NCBI GenBank assembly: GCA_949825065.1
Contig: OX463856.1
Span: 15,278,164 to 15,342,163 of the forward strand
Reading direction: 5' to 3'
DNA length: 64,000 nt
Source: Odontocerum albicorne
Lineage: Eukaryota > Arthropoda > Insecta > Trichoptera > Odontoceridae
A model generated the notes under the pieces. It did no database searches. It was not told where the DNA came from and saw only the letters and a program-made list of their open reading frames with translations. Made by a program: the position numbers and the translations under genes. Numbering within the stretch: position 1 is the stretch's first letter; every line of letters starts with the position of its first letter. Below, piece by piece: positions 11,301 to 22,535 of the stretch.

Positions 11301-11514
11301 GTTTACTTGTATGTATTATATTACAGCAATGTTACTCGTCATCAAAAGTGCATAGAAAAAAAAGCGTTCTTGTGCGGGCGTGTTTGGTGTCGCAGCGCCA
11401 AAATGCTTTTACCCGGCTCTGCGTTATTCTGACCAATATCAATCTGCTGCAACTTTTTTCAGTGGTGCTTTGTACTTTGCTTTTTTTATGACATATCATT
11501 CTATGTCCTCCTCA

Positions 11515-11980
11515 TTCTAGTTCGTATGAGGCCCGTCTTCAAATCCGAAGATTTCTGGTTCAATTCTTATTGGAATCCGGTTTTTTTTTCAAAGGATTTT
11601 AGTTTGGTTTTCACTTAAAGCCTCTAGAACAGTGCTTCCCAATTACTTTCATGTAACGGCCCCCTAAATCTGAAGTATTTAATTCCCGACCCCCCCCCAC
11701 CCCAAAAACATTTTTTTTATAGTTGAAGATTTATTTGGCAATAATTATTACAATTAAAATACACATATTTATATTCAACACAAAATTATAAGAACTTGCT
11801 TAAAAACTTTTTTTTTTAATAAAAACTATACTCACATGAAACAATTTAATACTCACATGAATATTTGTACTTTGTATTGAATATTTTCGCGACCCCCACG
11901 AGAAATCCCGCGGCCCCCAATTTGGTAAGCACTGCTCTAGAACATCATTTTGGGTGCTAAGAGATTTTTAAATAGCTTGA
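11515..11980 (+). mobile_element. SINE-1 copy split by a hAT MITE
   Basis: The left part (11515-11629) has the degraded tRNA-like head (TAGTTCGTATGAGGC, GGTTCAATTC) and the family's body TTTGGTTTTCACTTAAAGCC. The right part (11943-11980) continues with TTTGGGTGCTAAGAGATTTT. The hAT MITE at 11630-11934 sits exactly between them. Confidence 0.7.
11630..11934. mobile_element. hAT-type MITE, 305 bp
   Basis: It starts CAGTGCTTCCCAATTACTTT and ends GGTAAGCACTG, a hAT-style inverted terminus. The flanks are a perfect 8-bp duplication CTCTAGAA (11622-11629 and 11935-11942) with TA at its centre, as expected for Buster-type hAT elements. It has no ORF, so it depends on a transposase made elsewhere. 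Confidence 0.9.
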
Positions 11981-12013
11981 AGTCCACCAGATGGTACTGT
12001 ATACCTAATAACT

Positions 12014-12160
12014 GTCTGCGGCCATGGTCTAACGGTTAGTATTCCCGCTAAGTAAGCTGGGACCTCAGGTTTGATTCCTGGTGGAGTCCCTTCCTGGTTA
12101 GTTTTACTCTTAAATAATACATCCGAATTTAAGAATTCAGATGATGCTTTTGTTTGCAAC
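12014..12160 (+). mobile_element. SINE-4, tRNA-derived SINE
   Basis: The head GGCCATGGTCTAACGGTTAG is a strong A box and CAGGTTTGATTCCTGGTG a B box. An arm CCCGCTAAGTAAGCTGGG lies between them. It could pass as a decayed tRNA gene, but the tail (AATACATCCGAATTTAAGAA) is shared with the minus-strand copy at 24375-24535, which makes it a dispersed SINE. Confidence 0.65.
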
Positions 12161-12305
12161 ATAGGCGTTTATTAACCTCTCTTATTTCTTTAATAAGTTG
12201 TGCTAATTAGGTAGCGTTCATGGGATGATCGTAATGGTCGGGAAATACTCGTGGCGTTATATCAAATTATCTAAGAAAAAAAGCTTTTTACATATAATAT
12301 GTACC

Positions 12306-12960
12306 ATCACGTCATATCTCTGTCAAGTAGGAAGAGAGGACAGAGTGCCAGACTTTTCTATCTCGACACATATCCTTCGCCTCGTCCACATCCATACACC
12401 TGTCTTTTACAAATTCTACGATTTTTCTGACTTTTTACGTTTCCTTCTTTCAGAATATCACTTATTTGATCCAACCATACTTTCCTTGGTCTTGCTCTCA
12501 CACGCCTCTCACTCACATCTGCACTACATAACTGCCTAGTTAGTCTTTAATTTTATTCATCCTTTCCATATGTCCAAACTATATCAGCGTGCTCTTCTTC
12601 ATCTTACTTAACACATCATCAAAAGTTCACATTCGTCCCTCATCACTTCATTTCGTATTCTATAATACATTGTCACTCCATGTATTCCTCTCAATACACG
12701 CATTTCTACAAAATTTATCCGGTTTCTGTAAGTATTTTTCCACGTCCATGATTCACTCCCGTACATTAAAGTTGGTACCAAACTATTGTGGACTCTCATC
12801 TTGGCAGATTTTGATGCTGTCCAGTTTTAGTATATATGTTTTAGTGCTCCATTGACTTTGTTTACTATTGTTTCACACCGTTCGATAATCCTTTTAACTC
12901 TTCCATCATCTTAGAAAATATTACCCATATAGCAAAATTCCTCAATTTGCTCCAGAAAAA
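12306..12960 (-). mobile_element. LINE-C copy
   Basis: The minus strand carries VHNSLVPTLMYGSESWTWK, EMRVLRGIHGVTMYYRIRNE and VMRDECELL (ORF 12799-12608). The 3' end, on the left, shows the SAYPDRE-type codons reversed (CTGTCAAGTAGGAAGAGAGG). The family's order is preserved but the frame is broken. Confidence 0.8.
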
Positions 12961-13650
12961 CTTAAACCGATATTAGCTAATGAAGAACCTAAATCAATAT
13001 ACTGGGGAACAAATCTGGAACACTACGTAGTTTACATAGAATGCTAATATAATTTGTCTATATAAGCGTTTTAACAAATCGATTTTATTAAATCTATCAT
13101 AATAAACATTTCTTCCAACTAAACTAAGATTTATATATTGAATTCCACACATACAGATATCGTTCTATTATGTTAAATTTTCCATTGTAACTTTCACATA
13201 ATGGAATAAATTCTCAAAGGGGCTATCTAAATCAAACATGATCGATGCGCTCAAAGGTTTTTTTAGGCGCCCCTAAATCCAGTTCGATTAAGGGCATTAT
13301 ATTTGTCTATCTATAGTAGACCCTGGATTAGTTTTATATTTGAGACCTTGTAATAATAACAATAAAAGTACAGTATATATAGCGCCGTTTAGAGAATATA
13401 CTATTCTCAAGCACTCTCTTACTTGAGATACATTAAAAACATTATAACAAAATAAATATTGAGTTTAAATAAAATTAGGAAGCTGATGGCTGTGGTCAAT
13501 ATAAGATTAGACATTTCGCCGCATCTACGTTGCTAAGAAAAACATTTTTCTTAAGAGAACCATAGATATAAAAACCAATAGTTTTCGACATCTTTTAATA
13601 TGTGAAAGGAGCATATATTCGGCTTAATGTGGATGCGTGATATATATTGT
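12961..13650. other. No recognisable feature
   Basis: The stretch is AT-rich without ORFs or repeat matches that I can identify. Confidence 0.4.
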
Positions 13651-13651
13651 A

Positions 13652-13815
13652 CGTTTGTAGTGTTCATATTCCGCTGAAACTCAGATGTTTTAAAAAAGGA
13701 TTTAAGTCTGGTTTTCACTTATAACCTTTCTGAATGGTTAGAACAGATTGTCACATTGCAATATTTCCGCCAGGTTGTGTTATGTACAACGAACGTGTTA
13801 TACAATAAACAATCA
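13652..13815 (+). mobile_element. SINE-1 copy
   Basis: It has a B-box remnant (GTTCATATTCC), then GCTGAAACTCAGAT, the AGTCTGGTTTTCACTTATAACC body and the tail AGATTGTCACATTGCAATAT with CCGCCAGGTTGTGTTATGTA. The A-box side is missing. Confidence 0.7.
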
Positions 13816-14811
13816 TACATTATGATAAGACTTTCCACAAAGGGTGATTTTCAAGTGCTTCCTAAAGCTTCACGCGTCACCTAATCTCTTTCATGTTGGG
13901 AGAGGCGTAAATCGATTCAATCAAAAAATAAAAATCGTCAATTGATTAAAAATTGCGCAATAATAATATGATTATTGCAATAACTAAATAAAAATGTCAA
14001 AGTACTCGTATGAATGAAGGTGAAATGATGACATAAGATATGAATTAATGGATAAAATGAATGTTTTAAGTAAAATGAAGAAAGGAACTATAAGTTGGTT
14101 TGTGTGTGTAGTTCATATCCAATCATTAATGTTGATAAGGCTTCCAAACAGGGTTATCTTCAAGGACTTCCTAAAGCTGCACACAAAATGTTTACTGAAT
14201 TGACATAGCGAATTATGTATTTTTTTAATTAATAATTGATTAAACGACCTAGTTTAAGTTGTAGACTGTTTATCAAAAGCGTGTACGACTTTGTATAGAA
14301 TAACTCGGTTGTCGTTCAACCTTGGTTACACAAGAACATATTTCAGCATGAGTGCCGCGTATGCATCACGTTACCAAGTCGGGTTTCTGTGTACGCATCC
14401 GAAAGGACCGAAAATTTCATACGGATACTGCTAAATACTCGTATATGAGAAAATCAAAGACATTTGTAAGTATGTATGTGATAATATACAAGAATAAGAA
14501 ATGTTATCAAATTAATCAAAAGTAAAGACCACCACTTTATTAAAATTACGCGACAATAATATAACGTTAAAGTGAGGGAAAAAAACTATTTTCCACAAGA
14601 AACAATAGAATATTAATATATTGGAATATTGTGTACAGATTCAGGAATACCCAAATAGCAAAAATCTCATAAATCAGAATTTACTTGAAAAATTCTAGCA
14701 GAAAAGAACAAATCACGTCTGGCAGTTACAGCGGCGCCCGAGTGCGTTTATTGTTATTTAAATACATTATTATATTTTTATTTTACATATATATTACCTA
14801 TTGGGGTTGAC
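13816..14811. other. Two diverged copies of a 65-bp segment, otherwise unassigned
   Basis: About 13815-13878 and 14125-14187 share a pattern of GATAAG, TTCC, AAAGGG or CAGGGT, CAAG, and CTTCCTAAAGCT. Their family is unknown. Two TACTCGTA motifs (14003, 14436) lie here. Confidence 0.45.
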
Positions 14812-15420
14812 AGAGAGGAAATAGTGCCACTATTTCCTATCATTATACACTTCCTTTGTCTCCTCGACATCCATACAGCTTCTGTTAATTTTACTTCTTG
14901 TGTTACTTCCTTTCAAATTTTCAATCACTTGGCTTAACCATACTTTCTCAGTCGTTTTCTACCTCGACTTACATTTACACTTGCACTCTAAATTTGTTGA
15001 GACAGTTTTTAGCCACTCCTCCATTTTACATATCCAACTTCTTAAACGTGCCCTTTTACATATTTCTTAATTTATGAGTTACATTAATCTTAAATAATTA
15101 TATTTCATTTTCACTTATACATTGACATACCATGTATTCTTCTAAGAGTACACATTTCCGTTGCATTTATAATCGGCTAATTTTACATTATATGTCCACG
15201 TTTCACTCGCATACATCATTGTTGGATCTAATACGATATTGCGTATCATCATTTTAGCAGATCTTGATATTGCTTGGTTATAATATGTTTTATTTAGTAC
15301 CACATTGACTGTATTTAGTATCACATTGACTGTATTTAGTACCACATTCACTGTATTTAGTACCACATTGACTGTATTATATTGCCGTTTAGTGTCTCGT
15401 TCTACGTTTTCGTCGTTACT
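14812..15420 (-). mobile_element. LINE-C copy containing a new minisatellite
   Basis: The minus-strand ORF 15366-15142 contains SRSAKMMIRNIVLDPTMMYA and SETWTYNV, the family's PTLMYGSETWT region. Just upstream the VNxALNK codons are amplified (see 15293-15376). The 3' part has several stops. Confidence 0.75.
15293..15376. repeat. 21-bp tandem repeat, four copies, inside LINE-C
   Basis: The unit TTTAGTACCACATTGACTGTA is repeated four times with two substitutions. On the minus strand it encodes a seven-residue repeat (VNVVLNT), an in-frame amplification of the LINE-C segment that normally precedes the YxNRxxSRSAKM motif. Confidence 0.9.
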
Positions 15421-15724
15421 GTTATAAGTTAAAAAAATAATTTACCATTAAGTCACTATTGACAGCGGTTATAATTGTTTCTTGCGATTTTATTCAATTT
15501 ATTGATATCTCATTCCTAAATATATCAAAAAAGTGGTGTGGATATATTGAAAATGTTGCCGAGAGATAAAATTATCCTCGGCCCCATTCGTTGTGCCTTC
15601 GAGTAAAGATTGTTTCGTCATCGTACGTGTCGACACTAATACCTATAGCACAAGTAATAATAACTATGACCATTCATACGAAAAAGCTCGACTGGTTTTT
15701 TTTTCTACTAATTAAGTTTCATAG

Positions 15725-16015
15725 AAAAGTATTCTGACATGGTTTGTGCTCGTGGAACGAATGAATAAAGAAATACTTATAAAACAAATATCCATTACAA
15801 CTGTTTGTAAGTGGAATGTGTTGTAGCAGAATGCCAAGGATAGTAAAAAATGAACAAGATTTTGAGGGATGGAAAATAATGTATTAAGAAAAATCGTAGA
15901 AACCGTATAAGGTTTATGGATGTGGCGAAATATGTGTGTTTATGATATATATGAAAGTCTGGCATTCTGCCATCTCTGCCTAACCTTATAAGGGACTGGC
16001 ATGATGGTATTGTTT
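15725..16015 (+). mobile_element. LINE-C 3'-end copy
   Basis: It starts in the RWFGHVERMNE segment (here TGTGCTCGTGGAACGAATGA) and ends with GGACTGGCATGATGGTATTG. It is 5'-truncated with a decayed frame. Confidence 0.7.
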
Positions 16016-16423
16016 GTTTATAGATAATGCATCCAAAACCTCCTGGTGGAAGACTAGATTCTCGCCAACCAAGTCAATGTTATCATGAAATGATATTTTA
16101 CTTCAGTCAGTACTACGAAAACCTTTATACTCGTATATATTTTTGTATTCAATTCTAATTAAAATTAATATATTTGCAAATTGTATTATCTTATTAATTT
16201 AGAGGTTTGGGACAGCCCTGCCAGCAGACTAATACAGTCCGAGTAAATACAATAGAAACAAACTGAACCGGACGTTGACAAGCTAACAGGAAACCTAGTC
16301 CGGTTAGTCTTTGGAAATATCTTATGGGGTGTCGTTAACCGGGTTCATTTGTTGTTCAGAGATTCTTAAACACAAGAAGACAGAGGGCCTCCTTTTATCA
16401 TGTTTTCATACATGATGATATCA
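16016..16423. other. No recognisable feature
   Basis: This is unique AT-rich sequence apart from one TACTCGTA (16128-16135). Confidence 0.4.
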
Positions 16424-16668
16424 CGACCTCCGTGGCTTAGTTGGTGAGACGCTTGTTTCCCTAACCGTAGGTTGCGGGTTCGACTCCCCCTGGAACCCAG
16501 ATTTTTAAAAAGTATTTAAGTGTGGTTTTCCCTTATGTAAGTTCTCTGTAACATATTTCTGGTTACTTGAATGAGATTGCTACATTGGAATAAGCCCGCC
16601 ATGTTGTACTGCATATAATGAAAGTATGATATAATACGATTCAATAGAATTCGAATAGAATAGACGTA
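16424..16668 (+). mobile_element. SINE-1, best-preserved copy
   Basis: The tRNA-like head at 16424-16498 has an A box TGGCTTAGTTGGTGAGAC and a B box GGGTTCGACTCC. A body follows (AAAGTATTTAAGTGTGG) and then a tail (TGAGATTGCTACATTGGAAT, AAGCCCGCCATGTTGTACTG). The tail aligns with the last 75 bp of LINE-A at 37730-37800. tRNA-like heads supply an internal polymerase III promoter; the LINE-like tail is what LINE machinery would recognise. Confidence 0.8.
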
Positions 16669-17369
16669 AGCCGTTAGTTACAACATTTTTTTCAAAGTAT
16701 CAACAAGGAACCATCGTCATCATTGTCACTATCACACAATATTTCTATTGAGGTAGACATAACATACCATAATAAATCAATACTTTATTCCATTCTGACA
16801 CACACATATCCGAAAGCACACATCCGTAAACCTCGTCATGCATATACTTTCCAATTATAAACTTATTTTTCGATTTTTGACTCTTTTATTTGGCTTTTGA
16901 CTATTTCACTAGCTACGTTTTTCTGGATCTTCTCAAACGTTATAAACCTTCTACATTATGTTCCTTATCTTAATTATCGTTTAATTCATATTTTAAAAAA
17001 ATATATTAGCTGTTACCACAAAACAAAATTTTAACTTATTTTGTAAACTTGTCTTCTAAATATATAGGTTTGTGAATTCATACATGTGTATTTATACCCA
17101 CAGCACAATAACTTCAATTACCTCTTTTGATGTGACTTTTATTGATGTATAGCTTATGATCTTTGCTAGTGCTAGACTATGTACGAGCAACATCACGTTT
17201 TAACAAAGTTAGCAAAAATATAAAAAAACGCCCGCGGCACTGATAAATGGATACGCTGATTAATCTTTAAGAGGTTCATCAAAACAATTGTTTTGTTGTC
17301 AATGACATTTAATAAGAAACCTTCTTCACAATAAATATAAGTATTAACTAATTAATTTTGCACTTTATA
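16669..17369. other. No recognisable feature
   Basis: This is AT-rich sequence between SINE-1 and mariner-3, without coding signal. Confidence 0.4.
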
Positions 17370-18270
17370 CGAGGATCATCTAGAAAGTAAGGTTACAAGG
17401 GCTCCTGAGGCCGGGGGAAATTTTTTGAAATTGGCGCACCTAGCGTATAGGTGGGATCCTAACGGTCAGTTTGTTGGATCCCGCGTGTTTGTCGGCCATT
17501 TTGTTCAGTCACAGTAAATCCATCCGATGGAGAGGTCGTCGCGCGCTTCCACCACCTCCCGTCCGTGCGAGATCCGTGCGGTCATCCGTTTTTTGACTTT
17601 GCAGTACAATAACGCCGCGAATATCGGAAGCTCGTGGAAGTTTATGGTAGTGATGTGATGAGTCGACAACATGTCACGAAGTGGGTAAGGTTGTTCAGAG
17701 AAGGCCGTACTGATACTCACGACGAGGCAAGGCAGTGATTTCTGACGAACTTGTGCAAAAAATTGAAGAACAAGTGCGAAATGACCACCGTATGACGCTT
17801 GACGACCTTCACGAAGAATTTCCTGACATTTCTCGAAGTCTCCTTGGTGATATTGTGTCGGAAAAACTTGGTTACAAGAAGTTGTGTGCGAGATGGGTGC
17901 CCAGAATGCTCAAAATCGCGTGACCGCCGCGCGTGAATTTTTGGATCGTTTTGCACAGGAAGGAGAAGCATTCCTGGACTTAATTGTGACGAGGGATGAA
18001 ACGTAGGTGTATCACTACACCCCAACAATTTTCCAACGATCAGGAGGTCGAGGAAGCTGTGAAGAAGTGGCTGAAAGAGCTAGCGGCGGAGGTCTGTGAC
18101 ACTGGCATACAAAAACTGATGCCCCGACTACAGAAATGTCTCGATCTCGACGGCAGTTACTTTGAAAAATAGTTTAATATATTTGTAAAGTATCCTGTAA
18201 ATTTTAATTAAATACAAGCATTTTTGGATCCTACATAAATGTTGTGACCTTACTTTCCGGATGACCCTCG
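17370..18270 (+). mobile_element. Internally deleted mariner element (mariner-3) with CGAG ends
   Basis: It is 901 bp, flanked by TA at 17368-17369 and 18271-18272. Inverted repeats of about 30 bp read CGAGGATCATCTAGAAAGTA at the left and, inverted, CGAGGGTCATCCGGAAAGTA at the right. The outermost four bases, CGAG at one end and CTCG at the other, are the bases found between the two TAs of the dispersed TACGAGTA/TACTCGTA motif. Confidence 0.9.
17527..18172 (+). pseudogene. mariner transposase pseudogene
   Basis: In pieces it reads PCEIRAVIRFLTLQYNNAANI, then LVEVYGSDVMSRQHVTKWVR and LFREGRTDTHDEARQ in another frame, then ISDELVQKIEEQV and DLHEEFPDISRSLL (17735-17923). Next come FLDLIVTRDET, the region of the first catalytic Asp, and, after an internal deletion, EEAVKKWLKELAAEV and LDLDGSYFEK at the end. 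The block with the second and third catalytic Asp is deleted, and at least two frameshifts occur. It is a non-functional relative of mariner-2's transposase. Confidence 0.85.
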
Positions 18271-18339
18271 TACTATAGAAGTGGGCTACATTTACAATAT
18301 CAGTGAGTTTAATGCTCTATGATAATCTATTTCAACCAA

Positions 18340-18830
18340 ACAGACAGACATATACGTTTTTTTAGAATTGTTTAAAACAGGGAAAAATACAAAATAAACT
18401 CAAAATTAGACAATAAATGAAGTAAACAGAGGAATGAAAAGAAAATTCCTCGACAAACACGTAATTAAATAATTGGAAAGAACAGGGATAAGAAAATAGA
18501 ACTAAAAAAACTAAAAAAAAAACATTTTTTAAATATCACCAATGACTTGGAGAAGGCCGGGATATAAAGGGAAAAATATACCAGGGAATAGGGAAACACG
18601 CTTTGAAATATGATGATTTTTAAGTCGCTTTTTGAAGCAAGTCAATAAGGGTTAAAGTCTTACTGCAGATGAGTTGTTACAGAGATATCATCGCCAGAAG
18701 ATGTCTAAGCAACGAGGCATTGGCATTGTGAATTGTCTTACATAGAGCTCGCAGTTTGGGTGGGTTTCAGCATATACGTGGAAGTTTTATAAGTTTTTCA
18801 TATTGGGGAATAAAATATTAACAACACTGA
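18340..18830 (-). mobile_element. Diverged LINE-A relative, 3' end
   Basis: The minus strand resembles the LINE-A 3' region: the CCAACCAAACAGACAGAC tail on the left, AACACGCTTTGAAATATGAT and the TTTTTAAGTCGCTTTTTGAA codons for the KKRLK motif to the right. Divergence is much greater than among 2131, 19975 and 25405, so it is an older subfamily. Confidence 0.6.
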
Positions 18831-18919
18831 TTTCCATATATATTAGCATGTGTAGGAAGACAGCCGAAAATTTTCCCTGAATACTGAAATACTTTCACCT
18901 TTTTTCCAAGGCCAACATC

Positions 18920-19095
18920 AGTTAGTTCCGTGGCCTAGTTGGTAAGACGCGTGTCTTCGAAACATTCGGATTATGGGTCGATTGTTTTTGATACATAGAT
19001 TTTTAAAACTGTTCCAATTTTCAATAAGGTTTGTTTAAATATCATTCCCGTTAGTTGGAAGAGACTGTATGGAACGAAATTGTAATATAGTATTA
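18920..19095 (+). mobile_element. Degenerate SINE-1 copy
   Basis: The A-box segment CCGTGGCCTAGTTGGTAAGA is well kept; the B box is decayed (GGGTCGATTG). The tail start TAGTTGGAAGAGACTGTATG is present and then truncated. Confidence 0.7.
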
Positions 19096-19714
19096 TATGT
19101 TGTCCAGAAAGAAGTAAAGTTATTCCAAACATGCTGAATGTATATTATTATGAAACGTAATACTCTTACGCATTTTTTACATACTTGTTAACCCTTATTG
19201 TTACATTGGTTTTTTGGCGTCAGTGTAAAAAAAATTGCTTTTTTTTTTGTACAACATTCAAAGATAGTGCCTGCTCTAGAAGACCGATTAGCACTGGTGA
19301 TAACTAAATGACGACTTGGATCGAGAATATATAGCGTTCTACAACACGAAAGAATGCTGAGAAACTAAAAATATCAAAACGACCGTCCATGATGGATGGG
19401 TGCAATTTTGTGTTTATATTTTACCTAAAATACTAAATCAATTTCAGGGCAGTCGAATACACTACAACAATAATTTAAATGTTAATAAAAAAAAAATCAA
19501 TTAAGACATATTCTTGTTTAGTTGGAAAAGATTATCACATGCCGACAAATCTGTCTGGTTTTACCATCCATAACGCAAGCGTAAAACAATCCAGTCTAAA
19601 ATTGTAATTTAATTTAATTTTCGTAAACATAAATTGTGAATTATTTTATTTTACGTCGCGTAATGAATAGTACGTTTTTTTAAATTTAAAATATTGTCAT
19701 TTTTGGGTGTACAA
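19096..19714. other. No recognisable feature
   Basis: AT-rich sequence with homopolymer runs; no ORF or repeat match. Confidence 0.4.
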
Positions 19715-19974
19715 TGAAAGATTGGAGCAAGTTGAGGAATTCTTCTATTTGGATAGTATTTTCTCAGATGATAGAAAAGCTAAGAGGGATATAGAAAGGT
19801 TTGTAGCGCTAGGAAACAAAGTCAGTGGGGCAAATAAACACATATTTGGATTTATACTCGAGCCGGACAATATCACAACCTACTAAGATGATAGTCTACA
19901 ACAGTATTTTGATGTAGAGGAGTGTAACGTAGTTGGGGGAAAGACTGAAAGAAGCCGAAAAAAAAGTGTAGAAA
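19715..19974 (+). mobile_element. LINE-C internal fragment
   Basis: Codons for ERLEQVEEFFYLDSIFSDD and a following RRDIERFVALGNKVSG-like run are visible at about 19725-19830, the region just after the polymerase palm. It is cut by LINE-A at 19975. Confidence 0.7.
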
Positions 19975-21109
19975 AATATTTATTTATTTAACACTTATTG
20001 CCTTATTGCCCGGTGGCAATCTCTTCCAACCAACCAGACAAAAGTAAATGAAGCAAGTTACGTGGTCGCATAAATCATTCAAATGACTATCCATCCCCAC
20101 GAAATCCATAAACATATACGTGAACACATGCCCACGAACCCCACAAAGACGGACAATCACCCGAACATTATTTTTCATATAAAGTAAGATATAATCAATC
20201 AAAAAGAAAGGAAGGGATGGTGGAGAGGAAAGGAAAAGAAAAATCAGGAATGAAACACGTTATTTTATCGACTAGAAATTAAGAGGTTTTTCAGTCGCTT
20301 TTTAAAGCATACCAAGGACGGAGCGAGTCTTATATTGGTTTGTAACTGATTCCAGAGTCTCACTGCATGGACAGTAAAATACGACGTAAAGAAAGAGGAG
20401 CAATGAACTAGAAGGGCCAATAAACAATCTCTGTTTGAGCGTAGCGCTAATCCATGATTGGAAAGACGCTGAAAATTTTCGGCGAGATAAGAGGGGGCGC
20501 CGGGACAGTTAAGGATATTATACAATAGACATTATGGGAATTTGGCGTCTATTTCTAACATTCAACCAGTTCAATACCTTCTGGTATGAAGTTATATGAT
20601 CGTACTTACGTAGGTTGAAAATGAATCTAAGGCACACATTTTGAAGACGCTGTAATTTGTCCAGCTGTTCCCCTGTAACATCCAAGTAACATACGTCCGC
20701 ATAGTCCAGAATAGGAAAGAGCAGAGATTGTACGAGTAAAATTTTGGTTTTAGTTGGAAGGAATCTTTGCAACACTTTAAGGGAATGAAGGCTGAATAAG
20801 ATCCTTTAGCTTACCTCATTTATTTGATCTCGCCATGAGAGTGTTATCTATTAGCACTCCAAGGTTTTTAACAGTTTTATGTAATGGTATGATAGAGCCA
20901 TCCAGTAATATTGGAGAAAGTAAGTCAGTGTTGAATTTACCGAGAAGCTGAGGGCTGCCAATGAGGATCGCTTGAGACTTCTTAGGATTTATGAGTAAGC
21001 CATGCTCCCCAGTCCACTCCGAGATCGATTGAAGGTCCGCATTTAAATTGTTCAAAGCTGCGTGAAAGAAATTTGGATCAAAATGAATATATATCTGCAG
21101 GTCATCCTT
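19975..21109 (-). mobile_element. LINE-A, 5'-truncated copy
   Basis: It runs from the reversed AAAT tail to the DDLQIYIHFDPNFF codons, where homology to 35681-37806 stops abruptly at about 21109. The coding part is broken into three segments (21112-20816, 20775-20518, 20525-20265). A small deletion removes the SWRDQINEVS region and there is a frameshift near 20520. Confidence 0.9.
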
Positions 21110-21111
21110 CA

Positions 21112-21545
21112 TTCATGTGCTGAGAAGAATACACGAGGCTACAATGTATAACATAACGTGGAATGAAGTAATTAGGAATGAATGTGAACTTGTGTGTTGA
21201 GTAAGATGAAGAAAAGCATTCGGAGAATGTTTGGGCACGTGGAACGAGTGAACGAAGAAAGATAAAATAAATGTACCATTCAATTTTGAGTAGAAGGCAC
21301 GTTGAGTATGTACAGTACCCGGCAGTAAGTAATACACATCGGGCTTAAGAAAGAACGTCGGTTTATAGAGCGTCGTCTCTGGCATTCATACACGTGTTCC
21401 GTCGCGATTTGTCAGTCGCATCGTGCTACAGAGACGACGCTTTACAAACCGAGAGTCACTTTCTTAAGCCCGATGTGTATTACTTACCGCTGAGTACTAT
21501 ACGTACTACGTTAAACAATATTTACTACTCTACTTCTCCAGATTA
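21112..21545 (+). mobile_element. LINE-C fragment interrupted by a TA-flanked MITE
   Basis: Codons for LRRIHEATMYNI, EVIRNECEL and FGHVERVNEE are visible at 21118-21270. The sequence runs into the MITE at 21313. To the right of the MITE the LINE-C match is no longer clear. Confidence 0.65.
21313..21499. mobile_element. Tc1/mariner-type MITE with long inverted repeats
   Basis: The element is 187 bp with TA at 21311-21312 and 21500-21501. Arms of about 70 bp share GGTAAGTAATACACATCGGG or its GGCAGTAAG variant, then CTTAAGAAAG and AGCGTCGTCTCT. The unpaired centre is only about 45 bp, so almost the whole element can fold back. It has no ORF. Confidence 0.85.
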
Positions 21546-21559
21546 CATTATTTTCGACC

Positions 21560-21915
21560 TACAAAAGTCATGAAATAGTTAGGGATGAATGTGTTAAATA
21601 AGCTAAAGAAGAGCAATCTGCGATGGTTAAGGCATGTGGGATGAATGTATAAATAAATACTAACACAACATATAAATAATGAAATTGTGAGTGGAACGTT
21701 TGTAAAGTAAGACCAAAGAAAGTGTGATTGAATCAAGTGATTGATATTTTGAAAGGAAACGTAGAAGTCAGAGAAATCGTAGGAGTTGTATTCGAAGCGT
21801 ATATAACATATATTATGTAGAAGATACGCAGGAAATGTGTCAAGATAGGAAAATCTGGCACTCTTTCCTCTCTACCTACTCTGACAGTGGAAAAGCGTGA
21901 ACGTATGTTTGCATC
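21560..21915 (+). mobile_element. LINE-C 3'-end copy
   Basis: It starts at the EIVRDECVK-like codons and passes LRWLRHVG, the NIKxxS segment and the RSQRNRRSC codons near 21770. It ends with CTACTCTGACAGTGGAAAAG and a TATGTTTGCATCTG tail. Confidence 0.7.
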
Positions 21916-22315
21916 TGTATTAAAACTTTGACATTAAGCAGAGTAGATAGTACAGCCTTCGGAAGATAGATAATCTAATATAAAAGTAATTTATTCACTA
22001 CTTATGTTTGAGTAGCTTCTTAATTATTTACAATTTTTGTTAGTCTGCTGAAATTCGTGGATTGTATTATATATTAGAGTATTTTTTCTCAGAATCCATG
22101 AATATGGTAATAATTTATTTAATAAACCATATATCTTTTAAAACAAATATTATTCAATCCGTATTATTCCAATAAATTCAAGCTATTATTATATTTTTTC
22201 TCTATTCCACACAAGATAATCATTGCACATCAGCTGTTTTATTAGCTAATTGCTTGTTCTACGACAACTGACTTATACTTACTAGATTAACATAAAATAA
22301 CTCAAAAATAATTAT
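21916..22315. other. No recognisable feature
   Basis: AT-rich, no coding or repeat signal identified. Confidence 0.4.
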
Positions 22316-22535
22316 AAACTCCGTGGTCTTGTTGGTACGACACCTGTTTACAGCCACGAGATTGCGGGTCTGATCCTTATTGGAACCAAGATTTTTTTAA
22401 TGAATACTGATCTGATATTTACTAAAATACCTCTTTAACACCATTTAAGCTGATTGGAAGAGATTGTCACATGCCAATACGCTCGCTAGGTTGTACTATA
22501 TACAACGATATTTTTATGCTAATACACTCATACAA
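22316..22535 (+). mobile_element. SINE-1 copy
   Basis: The head CTCCGTGGTCTTGTTGGTAC and the GGGTCTGATCC B box are degraded. The tail GATTGGAAGAGATTGTCACA, then GCTAGGTTGTACTATATACA, is one of the clearest matches to the LINE-A 3' end. Its GTTGTATATAG (inverted) serves as the empty-site comparison for the motif at 33809. Confidence 0.75.

Noticed and set aside
12014..12090. Possible true tRNA gene
   Set aside because: Good boxes, but stems are imperfect and the downstream tail is shared with 24375-24535; SINE-4 is the simpler reading.
16424..16498. Possible true tRNA gene
   Set aside because: The A and B boxes are good but the acceptor and T stems do not pair well, and the same head with the same downstream body recurs many times, so it is a SINE.
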